From Coccinella septempunctata (taxonomy: Eukaryota; Arthropoda; Insecta; Coleoptera; Coccinellidae), in the NCBI RefSeq assembly GCF_907165205.1, contig NC_058189.1, positions 64,230,315 through 64,294,314 on the forward strand: a stretch of 64,000 bases of DNA, read 5' to 3'. Every line of letters begins with the position of its first letter. Position 1 is the first letter of the stretch. The notes beneath the pieces were generated by a model, which was not told where the DNA came from, ran no database searches, and saw only the letters and a list, made by a program, of their open reading frames with translations. The translations under genes and the position numbers were made by a program. Shown here piece by piece: positions 1 to 11,420 of this stretch.

Positions 1-57
1 AGAAAATTATTTCATGGCCAACCGACTGCTTAAATAAATTTGAATGGAGTATACCTA
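1..57 (+). repeat. Left arm of inverted repeat bracketing Kazal gene A1
   Basis: This stretch matches, in inverted orientation, positions 701-754. Both arms carry the core ATGGCCAACCGACT followed by an AAATAAAT-like run and a GGAGTAT motif, with scattered mismatches and a 3-base indel. The arm starts at the window edge, so it may continue to the left and a target-site duplication cannot be judged. A third, direct copy of the same core lies near 1899. It may be the end of a non-autonomous transposon, or simply a dispersed repeat that landed on both sides of the gene. Confidence 0.7.
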
Positions 58-164
58 ATTACACGAAATCTCCCAATAAAATTTAATAATCCTGATAAAC
101 CATTCAATTGAAAATTCAAATGAAATTTGAATTTATAGTATCAGTTTCGTTTGTTACCATTGCC

Positions 165-568
165 ATGCAAACTAAAATGGTTATGGGACTTCGTTTGATC
201 CTTTCCAGTGAGTATTTCATTACTCTATCAGTTATTGATGAATAACTAGCCAAATCTGCAATTTTATTTTTATTCTGGTGGATATTTCACCCCAGGAGAT
301 TTTAATGAGATAATGAGCATAATGAATGCTTTTTTCAGTGTTTTACATCAATTTCGCTGCGTCTCTTCTGATGGGCTATTCGGGAGACGACAAGTTTTTT
401 GATTTGGTAAATAAAGGCAAGTGTGAACCTTGTAAATTCGATTACATCAGATCGCTAGTCTGTGGTTCTGATGGAAAAACTTATTTCAATGAAGTCGTTT
501 TCAACTGCATGAAAAAATGCTTGGAATTTGAAGCAGGTTTGTACATACTAGAAAACATAGATTGTTGA
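165..568 (+). CDS. Secreted Kazal-type protease inhibitor A1 (2 exons)
   Basis: Predicted exons are 165-207 and 339-568, giving 90 aa. Exon 1 ends at a GTGAGT donor, and exon 2 follows TTTTTTCAG in phase 1. Residues 1 to about 23 form a hydrophobic signal peptide that spans the intron. The Kazal domain has cysteines at 43, 46, 56, 71, 75 and 90, with the conserved VCGSDGKTY block after C3. C1 and C2 are only two residues apart and C6 is the last residue. By the family rule (P1 is two residues after C2) P1 would be Phe48, which suggests a chymotrypsin-like or similar target; this is inference. It is the most divergent block-A copy: the start Met is intact and the flanks are inverted repeats. 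Read-through without splicing would start inside the intron and lose the signal peptide. Confidence 0.85.
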
Positions 569-700
569 AACGTTTATGGTTATTTCCATTAATGACAACT
601 ATAAAAACATCGGTGTACTCGATATTAAACTCTCATTTGAGAAATCCGTAACAAACCTACTATGAGGGAATATAACTCCGTTGAATGTATGCCTAGACTA

Positions 701-754
701 TACTCCGTTCACATTTATTTTAGTAGTCGGTTGGCCATGAGATAATAATTTTCT
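701..754 (-). repeat. Right arm of inverted repeat bracketing Kazal gene A1
   Basis: Reverse complement of positions 1-57 with a few mismatches. It closes an interval of about 750 bp that contains the whole two-exon A1 gene plus short flanks. Confidence 0.7.
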
Positions 755-756
755 CA

Positions 757-1898
757 AGTTTTTGTGAATAGAACGGAGGAAGGTTGGCACTCACGAAATG
801 TCGTTAATGTCATAACGCTGTTGCCACAACTAATATCAATTTTTATTACGAAAATGCTGAAAATGATTGAAAAAAGAGACAGGGTTTTAGGAAGTGCTAT
901 TTAGAATTCAGGTCCGCTCATTCGAATAGTTTATACCCTGATATTCTAAAATCCACAATACGTCAGACGGTAGCGAACATATTCAATGTAGGAAAATTTA
1001 TATAATGTTTCATCTGAATCTAAACGACTTACCTATATTTCAGCTGAATATTTACAAAATCAGAAAGATTGTGGATGAAGAGGATGACAAAGAATTTCCT
1101 TCTATTGGGAGAACCAAAAAAGTAGTGGCATTTGAGAATTTTATGTTTGAGTTAATTAATGAGAAAAGTTTACTACAGGATTTTCGATTAATGTCATCGT
1201 AGAATAAGTTCCAGAAAATGGATTTTTCTTTTTTTTTTGACTTGTCCTACACAGTGTAAATGACTCAAGGTACCAATAAATACCTAATTATTATTATTAT
1301 ATCAAAGTATTAAGATGAACACCCACAAATACGCGCCAGTTGTCCTGTTAATTGTTTTTTCATGTGAAATTTTCATGTTCAAAGGTGAAGTTCATCTTGA
1401 ATTGAACCTTCCTTTAATTCCTTTTAATCATATTGATGCAAGATGATTTTTGTTGAACAATTTAACATTCTTGTAATTATCTGTTAATTCCTTCGTAAGA
1501 TACCCATTCCCAACCACTGCATCATATGCATTTCATCTTCGGGTAAATATTTTTGAAATTTACAACTGATGTAACGTATTCAAACTTTGGCCAATGAAGA
1601 TAGCGAACATTAACTCTCTTCAAGCTAGTGCATATTATGATATTATCTCTTGTATTTTCCATACAAACAACTAGATTTGGTATGCCTTCAATCAGGTCGT
1701 ATAAACGTCAATTATGTTCGTCACATATTTTCGACTTCATATTTTCCGAAGTGATTCGACATTGTGATAAAATACGTGATAACAGAAACTTTCACGTAAA
1801 ACGGGCAACATAGCGTTGATTTCAAACCCAAAAATGTTATGGCAAGCGTCATAACCCCACATTTTCGTTCTATACAGAGTGAAATGTGTCAAATTTCC
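757..1898. other. Intergenic, nothing recognised
   Basis: AT-rich sequence. A 65-codon reading frame at 1005-1202 and a 61-codon one at 1628-1813 have no recognisable motif and no sign of conservation in the other repeat units. I see no gene here. Confidence 0.5.
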
Positions 1899-2360
1899 AT
1901 GGCCAACCGACTGCTAAAATAAAAGTGAATGGAGTATAAGTGAATGAGTCTAGGTCAAGGTTGGAATGAAGCCGATTCGATAAATAGTACACAAGGTTCA
2001 AAAGTTCCTCGGAATGAATTTCTTCTCTCGAAAAAAAAAACTGTGGTAACCATTTCCTCATTGAAAATGTACCTTTTCACGAACAAGCTTTTAATCGTGT
2101 AAGAATTACTGCGAGAGAGTCATTGCAATCGATGAAGAAGAACTACCTTATCATAATCATCAAATTCTTATTTCAGATTTAACAATTGCTCATAGAGGTA
2201 ACTGTTAAGAAGATTAACAGAATATACAGTGAACACAGAACTGATGGTAGACAACTGAATTTTTGAATATTTGAATCCTTCGGACATTGGGATATGTGAA
2301 GAATAGGCTAATTTGAACATATGTGAAAATTTTTATATAATAAAGGATAATCATAAAAAT
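1899..2360 (+). repeat. Third copy of A1-flank repeat plus orphan tail of a block-A unit
   Basis: Position 1899 onward repeats the ATGGCCAACCGACTGCT core of the A1 inverted repeat. From about 2010 the sequence matches the region that follows A2-A8 (for example 4220-4560): the GAGAGAGTCATTG, TTATTTCAGATTTAACAATTGCTCAT and ACTGATGGTAG motifs occur in the same order. No Kazal exon lies immediately before it. It therefore looks like the downstream part of the A1 unit, separated from its gene by about 1.4 kb of unrelated sequence. Confidence 0.6.
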
Positions 2361-3206
2361 CAACACTGACAGAGTGAAAATTTAAAATCTTGAGTACAAA
2401 AAGAAACTACCTTCTTTAAATTACCTTCTGTTTTGCACTTTTATATTTATACAGTGCCATATTTTCATGAAAATATATTCCCTTCAAAAATGACAAAGAC
2501 TGCATTAACTTTTCACTTCGAACTGTCATCACCATGTCGCTGCAATGAACAATTGAATTCCCAATAGAGTCGTGATACCGGAAATGTTGGATTCCTACTA
2601 GTATTGACGATCAATAGGCGATCTGAGCAGCTGTTTTACTGTTTTGTCAAACTCCCTCGTAAACAGAAGCTACTGAGTTGTTTCGAATAAATCTTTCTGT
2701 ATGATTTGGTCAAGTTACCCAAGTGCCAAACGTCTTCTTGACATAACGAAAATGCTTCCATTTCTTCAATTATTGTGAATTCCAATCGATATTATCAAAT
2801 CAAACGATATTATTGAAATAATAGATACCACATGGTATTTTATGCCATTTATGCCACTATTTCCAGAGGACGAGAGCATGATGCATGATGTCCCAGTTTT
2901 GAAAGAACAAATGTGTAAGAGATGTGTCTTATTATCATCAATGGCTAGGTGGCCTTTGAAAACCAAGAATATAGAGAAATAAGGCAGCGTGTTTGAAGAA
3001 ATTGATGATGTTGAGATTCACTCGGTTAAATTGATCTGCCGAAAGAAATTCGTGAAAATGACGAACATTTCATTCTTTGAAAAGTAGGCGCATATTTTGG
3101 CCGTGGTCAATCTGTTGACCGGATTTAAATCCGCTGTAGGACACTGTCCTTGCCAACATGAAAACAGACTTCAAATTGCCTGCTGAGGGGTACCACAAAA
3201 GACAGA

Positions 3207-3460
3207 AAAGACGTTGACTATCGAGTCATTTAGTCATACACTCAACAGTCCTGTTCTCCAAACTTGATCACTATCTGCAATAATCCAATTATAATGGAAA
3301 GAACTCTAAGCATCAGATTAATCCAAGTTTACTTAGAACGACCAATATGTGTGGGTGTACCTTATCGCCCAATGAAATTTAATTATCCTGATAAAACCAT
3401 TGAATTTAAATGAAATATAAATTGATGCCATCAGTTCACATTTGTATTATTACTTTTGCC
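3207..3460 (+). promoter_or_regulatory. Conserved upstream block, putative block-A promoter
   Basis: A stretch of about 240 bp directly upstream of A2 is repeated nearly unchanged before A3-A8 (ending near 6367, 10155, 12473, 14790, 16730 and 18725). Shared landmarks are GACGTTGAC..CGAGTCATTTAGTCAT, AACGACCAATATGTGTGGGTGTACC, an ATATAAAT box (3415-3422 here) and a TCAGTT initiator-like site (3431-3436). The TATA-like box lies only about 15 bases from the initiator, shorter than usual, so the exact start of transcription is unsure. Conservation next to each gene argues for a shared promoter, but recent duplication alone could also explain it. Confidence 0.4.
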
Positions 3461-3844
3461 ATGCGAACTGAAATGGTTATGGGACTTCGTTTGTTTCTTT
3501 TCAGTGAGTATTTCATTATTCTATCAATTTTTTATGAATAATAGTCAAATATTCAATTTTTGTTTCTGGTTGATATTTTGCATGGGTAGAGTTCAATGAG
3601 TAAATCAATACATTTTTCAGTATTTCACATCATTTTAGCGGCATCTGATTCATTCGATTCGGGAGACATTCATTATTTCTTTTTGGTCAAGGCAGGAAAA
3701 TGTGAAGAGTGTGTGCCATACCTCATGCTTTCCCCAGTCTGTGGTTCTGATGGGAGAACGTATTCTAATCCATACAAATTCGACTGCATGAAAAAATGCG
3801 CGGCACCAGGTTTGTACATATTGTTTGAAATCATGGATTGTTGA
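3461..3844 (+). CDS. Secreted Kazal-type protease inhibitor A2 (2 exons)
   Basis: Exons 3461-3503 and 3621-3844, 88 aa, phase-1 intron with GTGAGT donor and TTTTTCAG acceptor. Start at the first of three in-frame Met codons (3461); a start at 3473 or 3479 would also give a signal peptide. The signal peptide runs to about Ser23, followed by a short acidic linker. Kazal cysteines lie at 42, 45, 55, 70, 74 and 88 with PVCGSDGRTY after C3. P1 by family rule is Pro47, an unusual residue there. The nearest paralog is A3: signal exon identical, C2-C3 loop very different. AATAAA follows the stop by about 45 bases. An unspliced reading frame that begins inside the intron (MSKSIHF...) is in frame, but I judge it to be an artefact. 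Confidence 0.87.
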
Positions 3845-3890
3845 AACGTTTCATTTCTATTAATGGCAAATCTTTGGTCGTCATGTCAAA

Positions 3891-3896
3891 AATAAA
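3891..3896 (+). terminator. AATAAA polyadenylation signal of A2
   Basis: AATAAA lies 47 bases after the A2 stop codon. The same site is kept after A3 (6785-6790). In A4, A5 and A8 the equivalent position reads AAATGAAG, so those genes have lost the canonical signal. Confidence 0.6.
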
Positions 3897-3956
3897 GCTT
3901 TCCACAGTCCAGCAGTAAAATGTTTCGAATGCATTGCTTTCTAATTAATCATTTCG

Positions 3957-4181
3957 ATGAAGAACTCCTTCTATCTTGAAACACTCAATACTCCTACTCA
4001 GTATGTAACCTATACATCTCTCATGTTACAATCAATGTACAAATATTACTCTGAAAATGGTGTAAAATTCAAATCTCCCACTTTTATTGAAACAGTTCGT
4101 CCTTATAATATGTCTGCAGATCTTTTGCATTGTAACCTCTACATTGGTTATCTCGAGAAACGTATTGGTAGCAAAGTTTGA
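3957..4181 (+). pseudogene. Unknown short reading frame in the unit tail
   Basis: A 74-codon frame (MKNSFYLETLNTPTQYV...) starts about 110 bases after the A2 stop. It recurs after A3 (6851, frame disturbed after about 40 codons) and after A7 (17200). After A4, A5, A6 and A8 the same sequence carries a stop codon near codon 15. There is no signal peptide or known motif. It is most likely non-coding transcript tail or a relic; a small protein retained in a few copies is not excluded. Confidence 0.25.
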
Positions 4182-4679
4182 AGATTTAATTTTCAAAGAA
4201 ATACTACAACCTTCAGCATAAATTGCTTCTCTCGAGGAAAAAAATAACTGTGCAACGGTTTCTTCATTGTAAATGTAGGTTTTTAGGAACTAGCTTTGGA
4301 TCATGTTAGAATTACTGGGAGAGAGTCATTGCAATCGATGGAGAACTACCTAATTATAATAATCAAATTCTTATTTCAGATTTAACAATTGCTCATTATG
4401 GTAGATGTTGAGAAGATTAGCAGAATATATGGACACGAGGAACACTGAACACACAACTGATGGTAGTTATAGTGAAACTAGATTTATAGGAATCCTGCAG
4501 ACATGGGAAACTGTGAAAAACTGATTAATTCAATTAAATATGAAAATTGTTATGTAATAAAGGATTATTATAAAGCTCATGAGAGTCTCGTCTTGTCTAG
4601 TCTCGTTTCAAAGACGAGACTTGATATTCCGTCGAGAATTTACTGAAGTCTCGTCTCATCTCAACGAGAACGTTTAGTC

Positions 4680-5339
4680 AATGTTTAAGGTTAAGGGCAT
4701 ATGTATCTCGTCCTTATAGCACGGAAAATTTTTGTACATTTCAAATTGCTTACGAAGAATAGAGGGTTAATTAACTTACCTGGATATATTACCTCAAAAT
4801 GAAAGGACTTACACAAAAAACAAATCTGTTTCCCCCAGAAAGGACTTCTTCCACCTAGTAAGTTGATATAGGTACATATGAATTTCGATGACATTTACAC
4901 AAAGTTCATTTAGAAAATCATTACTGATTTTCCAGTTCAACTTGGACAAGTTATCTTAGTATCAATGTTGAAATTTAGCCATTGCATATAATGGAAAATG
5001 CAAAATATCATTAGTATGGCTCCCATATAATGAATTCCCTACTATTATGATCGAGTAAATAGCCAAGAAGTTCAGATTCAAAAAATATTGCTCTCTTCTA
5101 TCAGCTGATTCACAACATAGTCGGAATATTTTTCTTCATTTCTAATACTTCATGACATTTATTGACCTAAAATTGATAATGATAAACACACTTTTATCCA
5201 GTATCGACAACCAATCTTTGAAATTGAGTAACTGTAAACTGAGAAAAAAGGTTTTATCACAGATCACAGAAACTAGTTTAGATGGAAAACTCGCTCGCTA
5301 ATGAGTCAAACATCAAGTTTTATTTGAAGAAAATCTCAA
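4680..5339. other. Intergenic, nothing recognised
   Basis: Separates the A2 and A3 units and has no counterpart between the other block-A units. Contains only short reading frames on the - strand without motifs. Confidence 0.5.
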
Positions 5340-7585
5340 AATTCCCTTCAAAAATGACAATGACTGCATTAACTTTTCACTTCGAACTGTCATCACCATG
5401 TCGCTGCAATGAACAATTGTATTCCCAATAGAGTCGTGATACCGGAAATGTTGGATTCCTACTAGCATTGACGATCAATAGGCGATCTGAGCAGCTGTTT
5501 TACTGTTTTGTCAAACTCCCTCATAAACAGAAGCTACTGAGTTGTTTCGAATGATTCTTTCTGTATTATTTGGTCAAGTTACCCAAGTGCCAAACGTCTT
5601 CTTGACATAACGAAAATGCTTCCATTTCTTCAATTATTGTGAATTCCAATCGATATTATCAAATCAAACGATATTATTGAAATAATAGATACCACATGGT
5701 ATTTTATGCCATTTATGCCACTATTTCCAGAGGACAAGAGCATGATGAAGTTAAAAAGAATATGATAAATACAACTTAAAATGTCCCGGTTTTAAAAAAA
5801 CAAATGTGTAACAGATGTGTCTTATGAATCATCAATGGCTAGGTGGCCTTTGAAAACCAAGAATATAGAGAAATAAGGCAGCGTGTTTGAAGAAATTGAT
5901 GATGTTCAGATTCACTCGGTTAAATTGACCTGCCGAAAGAAATTCGTCTAAATGACAAACATTTCATTCTCTGAAAAGTAGGCGCATATTTTGGCCGTGG
6001 TCAATCTGTTGACCGGATTTAAATCCGCTGGAGGAGACTGTCCTTGCCAACATGAAAACAGAATTCAAATTGCTTGCTGAGGGGTACCACAATAGGCAGA
6101 AAAGACGTTGACTATCGAGTCATTTAGTCATACACTCAACAAGTCTTGTTGTCCAAACTTGATCACTATCTGCAACAATCCAATTTTAATGGAAAGAACT
6201 CTGAGCATCAGATTAATCCAAGTTTACTTAGAACGACCAATATGTGTGGGTGTACCTTATCGCCCAATAAAATTTAATTATCCTGATTAAATTATTCAAT
6301 TTGAATGGAATATAAATTGATGCCAACAGTTCTTATTTGTATTGTTACCTTTGCCGTGCGAAACGAAATGGTTATGGGACTTCGTTTGTTTCTTTTCAGT
6401 GAGTATTTCATTATTCTATAAATTTTTTATGAATAATAGTCAAATATTCAATTTTTTTTTCTGGTTGATATTTTGCATGGGTAGAGTTCAATGAGTAAAT
6501 CAATACATTTTTCAGTATTTCACATCATTTTAGCGGCATCTGATTCATTCTATTCGGGAGACATTCATCATTTCTTTTTGGTCCAGGCAGGAAAATGTGA
6601 AGGTTGTTTGACACCCCTCATCCTTTTCCCAGTCTGTGGTTCTGATGGGAGAACGTATTCTAATCAATACATGCTAGACTGCATGAAAAAATGCGCGGCA
6701 CCAGGTTTGTACATATCGTTTGAAATCATGGATTGTTGAAACGTCTCATTTTTATTAATGGCAAATCTTTGGTCGTCATGTCAAAATAAAGCTTTCCACA
6801 GTCCAGCAGTAAAACTTTTCGAATGCATTGCTTTCTAACTAATCATTTCGATGAAGAATTCCTTCTATCTTGACACACTCAATACTCCTACTCAGTATGT
6901 AACCTATGCATCTCTCATGTTACAATCAATGTACAAATATTACTCTGAAAATGGTGTAAAATTCAAATCTCACACAGACATAATATGTCTGCAGATCTTT
7001 TGCATTGTAACCTCTACATTGATTATCTCGAGAAACGTATTGGTAGCAAAGTTTGAAGATTTAATTTTCAAAGAAATACTACAACCTTCAGCATAAATTG
7101 CTTCTATCGAGAAAAAAATAACTGTGCAACGGTTTCTTCATTGTAAATGTAGGTTTTTACGAACTAGCTTTGGATCATTTTAGAATTACTGGGAGAGAGT
7201 CATTGAAATCGATGGAGAAGAAGTACCTAATCATAATCACAAATTCTTATTTCAGATTTAACAATTGCTCATTATGGTAGATGTTGAGAAGATTAGCAGA
7301 ATATAAGGACACGAAGAAGACTATGAACACAGAAATGATGGTAGTTATAGTGAAACTAAATTTATTGGAATCCTGCAGACATGGGAAACTGTGAAAAACA
7401 AATTAATTCAATCAAATATGAAATTTGTTATGTAATAAAGGATTATTATGAAGCTTATGAGAGTCTCGTCTGGTCTTGTCTCGTTTTAAAGACGAGACTT
7501 GATATTCCGTCGAGAATTTACTGAAGTCTCGTCTCATCTCGCTGCTAAGGCATAAAGTCTCGTCTCGATTCTCGTGTGAATTCAC
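5340..7585 (+). repeat. Block-A unit carrying A3
   Basis: Tandem copy of the A2 unit. Differences include a short insertion near 5745-5790, and a fuller GAGTCTCG/CGAGACT-rich end (7457-7585). Confidence 0.8.
6368..6739 (+). CDS. Secreted Kazal-type protease inhibitor A3 (2 exons)
   Basis: Exons 6368-6398 and 6516-6739, 84 aa. The upstream Met used in A1/A2 is changed from ATG to GTG here, so translation should start at ATGGTT (6368) or at the next Met two codons on. Signal peptide to about residue 19. Kazal cysteines lie at 38, 41, 51, 66, 70 and 84. The C2-C3 loop (LTPLILFP) differs from A2 (VPYLMLSP) at most positions while the signal exon is identical. P1 by rule is Thr. AATAAA is at 6785-6790. 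Confidence 0.87.
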
Positions 7586-8185
7586 AATTGCTGAGTGGCT
7601 TCTGAAATATAGAACGAATATAGATCCTCATCAATTGTTACGCAATGTGTTTGATGAAATTATTAGTGTTCAGCAATAAATATTTCTTTCTTTGAAAAGT
7701 AGGCCTTTATATTTTGTCGTGGTCCAACTGTTCAGCGGATTCGAATCAGACTGTCCTTGCTCCACCATGAAGTGAATTCAATTTGTTTGGTGAGGGGTGT
7801 GGTCTGAGATGGCATTCTTTTCGAAATAGGGTTATTTCTATCGATATAAGTACCTTAAAAAGGTAAGCACTAGCCGAAATGATGGTTCAATGTATGGTCT
7901 ATGCAATGGTTTATTCGAAATGGATTTTTCATTTATTTATTTCTTTATACTTAAGAATACATACAGGCATACGCCCACTACAGTATTCACAACAAATAAC
8001 AAACATTGTACCCAGAAAAAGCAGATGAAAAATAAAAAAAGTTCACAAGATATATCCACCGTTCAACAATATTAACAGTATCTCATCAATATTATCATTG
8101 ATACCTATATTTTCTGAAAAAAAGAAAAACAAAAAATCAGAAAACAAGAAACAAATTCTCTTTCTTTCTTTTCCCCTTTTTGAGA
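7586..8185. other. Intergenic, nothing recognised
   Basis: AT-rich DNA between the A3 unit and a LINE remnant. Reading frames of about 60 codons without motifs. Confidence 0.45.
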
Positions 8186-8860
8186 TCAGGGAACAACCAG
8201 TCCAAAAATCGTCCTTAACATTCTTCTGAGTGCAAGGCAACTGTCAACAGAAAAAATATCGACCGTATTACCAATATCAGTACACGATTGAAGCATTCTT
8301 GCCAAAGGGGAGTATTTGGCACTGTTAGTACGTCTCAAGGGCAGATAGAATGTCTCAACATGTCTGAGCTGTCGCGGAGGTATATGGAAATTTATTCGCT
8401 CAATGATATCTGGAGCCTCTGAGAGACCCTTCATAAGTTTATAGATGAACATAATGTCGCCTATCTTCCTCTGATCTTCGAGAGTTAGTAGATTGAAGTG
8501 ACACAATCGGAGCATGTAGTTACGTGGATTTCCGGATGTTAAGTGAAATCCTGTTTTGAAACCGAGGAATCTGAGAAATCTTTTCTGTACCTTCTCCATC
8601 CTCTCAACGTAGGTGGTGTAATGAGGGTTCCATATTGGAGAAGCGAAATTGAGTCTGCTCAAGACGAAAGCATTGTACAACGAAATAAGTAGTCAGAGAC
8701 ACTGTCTTGTGATGAACCCTACCATTTTATTAGAATATCTCACTACATCATTAATGTGTTCATCGAACAGGAGCTTAGAGTCGAGAATGACACCAAGGTC
8801 CTTTATAAAGTAAGATATATCTTACTAGTTCTGGTAAGAGTGAAATCAGCAATCGCATAT
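8186..8860 (-). mobile_element. LINE (Jockey/CR1-like) reverse transcriptase 3' fragment, decayed
   Basis: On the - strand, 8186-8680 encodes 164 codons of the conserved C-terminal thumb region of Jockey/CR1-type reverse transcriptases: SRLNFASPIWNPHY, EKVQKRFLRFLGFK, and LCHFNLLTLEDQRK followed by FIYKLMKG. Just upstream (8690-8860) a second frame gives KDLGVILDSKLLFDEHI, the segment that normally precedes it, followed by a stop. The catalytic YxDD region is absent. It is a 5'-truncated, frame-broken copy, unrelated to the Kazal genes except as an insertion between the A3 and A4 units. Confidence 0.8.
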
Positions 8861-9887
8861 GGGTGGAAGAAAAAAATTCCTATTGCGTGTTATAATAATT
8901 CTATGGCGAGGTAACATGAAAATAATACAGGCCGTCTCTGTGCCATCTCACCTGCAACATTATGGATGAGATGCATACATAATAACTCATGAGCTTCATA
9001 TTTCGCAAACACCACTAACCACATCCATTGCATCTTACTCATATTTCTCTGAAAACAGATCGAGAAAATGTCATTGCAGGGTTAATACATGATACGTTGT
9101 CATTTTACTGACAATTCACACTTGTATAAGGACAACATCGTCGTTATAAGGTGGTAACAATACGTTCCTTGACTTTTCTGTTGATTAACGTTGAAGTTTG
9201 GTCAATTTTTTCGAAATGAAAAAATCTGTGCAAGGTTTTCCTTGTTTCCGCCAATTCATAAGCAAGCTTTCTGACGTTGGTTGTTAGTTGTTTGATCAAG
9301 ATCTCTAAATTTTCCAATTACTCAAAATTCCCCTCCCTAAGGTATCAAAGAAGGTTGCTTTTTGACCTCTCATATAATTTTTCCTTCATCCTACACTTTT
9401 ATTTGCACGTCGTCTCAATATTGTGGCATATTGAACGTCCTAGAAGCTCACAACCAACCCATTATTTTCCCTTGACTTTCTGATATCGGTGATAACCTTG
9501 TCTCTTGAAAATTGAAATTTTGCAAAGCTTCTGGGTATATGACAAACCTACGCCATCTCATCAACATGTATGCCAACTCACCCAGAAGCATGTGCCAGCA
9601 CTTTTTTCTCTCTTCGTCACAATGGTGGACGCCAAATTGAAAAATAGGATTTGCAGTAATAATAGCATTTTCTTTAAACTGTTCCTAGTAAACTTTCGCT
9701 ACTGTAAATTTTCAGCCACTTGGGTTAACTTTCCTCGCATGGGCTGACCATATATACTACTACATAATCATCGCGTCTTATTCCAGAGTGTTTGCATCAA
9801 ACTCTCCTCAAATTTTGAACATAAACCGAGAAACACGTTTTATGCCATCTCATCTGCTATGCCGTCTCAGGCACACTTCCTCTACCA
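8861..9887. other. Intergenic, nothing recognised
   Basis: No recognisable coding sequence; only motif-free frames at 9277-9483 and 9505-9747. The phrase GCCATCTCA / GCCGTCTC recurs several times (near 8930, 9547 and 9843), which may mark a degenerate repeat. Confidence 0.4.
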
Positions 9888-11265
9888 CAAGAGGCACAAA
9901 AGACGTTGACCATTCAGTCATTTAGTCGTATAACTTGATCATATGCGAAAATCCAGTTATAATGGAAAAAAATTTGAGCATCAGATCAATCCAATTTACT
10001 CAGAACGACCAATATGTGAGGGTGACGTTAATTGTTCGCAATCACCCAATAAAATTTAATAATCCCGATAAAATTATTCAATTTGAATGGAATATAAATT
10101 GATGCCAACAGTTCACATTAGTATTGTTACCTTTGCCGTGCGAAACGAAATAGTTATGGAACTTCGTTCATTTCTTTTCAGTGAGTATTTCATTATTCTA
10201 ACAATTATTGATGAATAATAATCGAATATTCATATATTTTTTTATTCTGGTTGATATTTTACATGGGAAGTATTTAATGAGCATAATCATTGCATTTTTC
10301 AGTATTTCACATCATTTTAGCGGCATCTGGTTCCTTCGGTTTGGGGAACTATTATGATTTCGATTTGGAGGAAAAAAGATGTGACTGTATTATTCGTCTG
10401 ATCTACGATCCAGTCTGTGGTTCTGATGGGAGAACGTATGGTAATGAAGACAAACTCTACTGCAGGCAAAAATGCCACGATCCAGGTTTGTACATGTTTC
10501 AAAACATGGATTGTTGAAACGTTTCATTTTCATTCATGGCAAAGCTTTGGTCGTCATATGTCAAAAATGAAGATTTTCACAGTCCAGCAGTAAAACGTTT
10601 TGAATGCATTGCTTTCTAATTAATCATTTCGATGAAGAACTCCTTCTATCTTGAAACACTCAATACTCCTATATAGTATGTAACCCGTAGATCTCTTATG
10701 TTACAGTCAATGTGTGAATATCACTCTGAAAATGGTGTAAAATTCGAATCTCACCCTATTATTGAAACAGTTCGTCTTCATAATATTTCTGCAGATCTTT
10801 TGCATGGTAACCTCTACATTGGTTATCTCCAGAAACGTATTGGTTGCAAAGTTTAAAGATTCAATTTTTAAAGAAATACTACAACCTTCAGCATTGGGAA
10901 TGTAATTTTCCACGAACTAGCTTTTGTTTATGAAAGAATTACTGCAAGAGAGTCATTGAAATCGATGGAGAAGAAGTACCTAATCATATTCATCGAATTC
11001 TTATTTCAGATTTAACACTTGCTTATGAAGGTGAATGTATGATACAATACTTACTATAAGGACACGAGGAACACTGAACACACAACTGATGGTAGCTATA
11101 ATGAAACTGAATTTATTCGAATCCTTCGGACATTGGGAACTGTCAAAAACAAATTAATTCAATCAAATATGAAAATTGTTATATATTAAAGGAATATTAT
11201 GGAAAATCAACAGTTTAGTGAAGCTCACGAGAGTCTTGTCTCGTTTTCAAGACGAGACTTATGCC
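9888..11265 (+). repeat. Block-A unit carrying A4
   Basis: Shorter unit that starts at the ...AAAGACGTTGACC block, followed by the conserved upstream block, the gene, the tail and a truncated GAGTCTTGTCTCG end (11227-11260). Confidence 0.75.
10156..10517 (+). CDS. Secreted Kazal-type protease inhibitor A4 (2 exons)
   Basis: Exons 10156-10180 and 10303-10517, 79 aa. Both upstream Met codons are lost (ATG to GTG and ATG to ATA), leaving ATGGAACTTCG as the first start and a signal peptide to about residue 17. Kazal cysteines lie at 35, 37, 47, 62, 66 and 79. C1 and C2 are separated by a single residue (CDC), a spacing shared with A5-A8 but not A1-A3. P1 by rule is Ile39. The loop keeps DPVCGSDGRTY. 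The AATAAA of A2/A3 is mutated. Confidence 0.85.
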
Positions 11266-11420
11266 CGTTTTCACCAACGATCCCTAAACAAGCCCCTATC
11301 TAAGTATTCCTTAGCTCTAGGGAGTACCTAACTCTACCCTTAATATAAATTCGTTTTCACCGTGCAAAGGTACACTTTGTTAAGGAATACTTATCTAGGG
11401 AATGCATAGGAGCTCGTAGC
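11266..11420. repeat. Short imperfect inverted repeat
   Basis: CCCCTATCTAAGTATTCCTTA at 11293-11313 is nearly complementary to TAAGGAATACTTATCTAGGG at 11381-11400. Both arms are preceded by a GTTTTCACC phrase. It resembles a small foldback element or relic. Confidence 0.5.

Larger units (their letters stand above)
2480..4680 (+). repeat. Block-A unit carrying A2
   Basis: Direct repeat of the A3 unit (5340-7585). Both start near CCCTTCAAAAATGACAA and run through a shared stretch of about 600 bp, a roughly 240-bp conserved upstream block, the gene, and a tail of about 650 bp. The tail ends in a GAGTCTCGTCTTGTCT / CGTCTCATCTC repeat (4577-4671). Shorter versions of the unit, lacking the first part, hold A4-A8. 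This organisation shows tandem duplication of the gene with its flanks. Confidence 0.8.

Noticed and set aside
3596..3844. Unspliced frame MSKSIHFSVFHIILAAS... as the start of A2 (and the same at 6491 for A3, 326 for A1, 10290 for A4)
   Set aside because: It begins inside intron 1. The spliced model gives a better signal peptide, keeps phase in all eight copies, and works where the unspliced start is missing (A5-A8).
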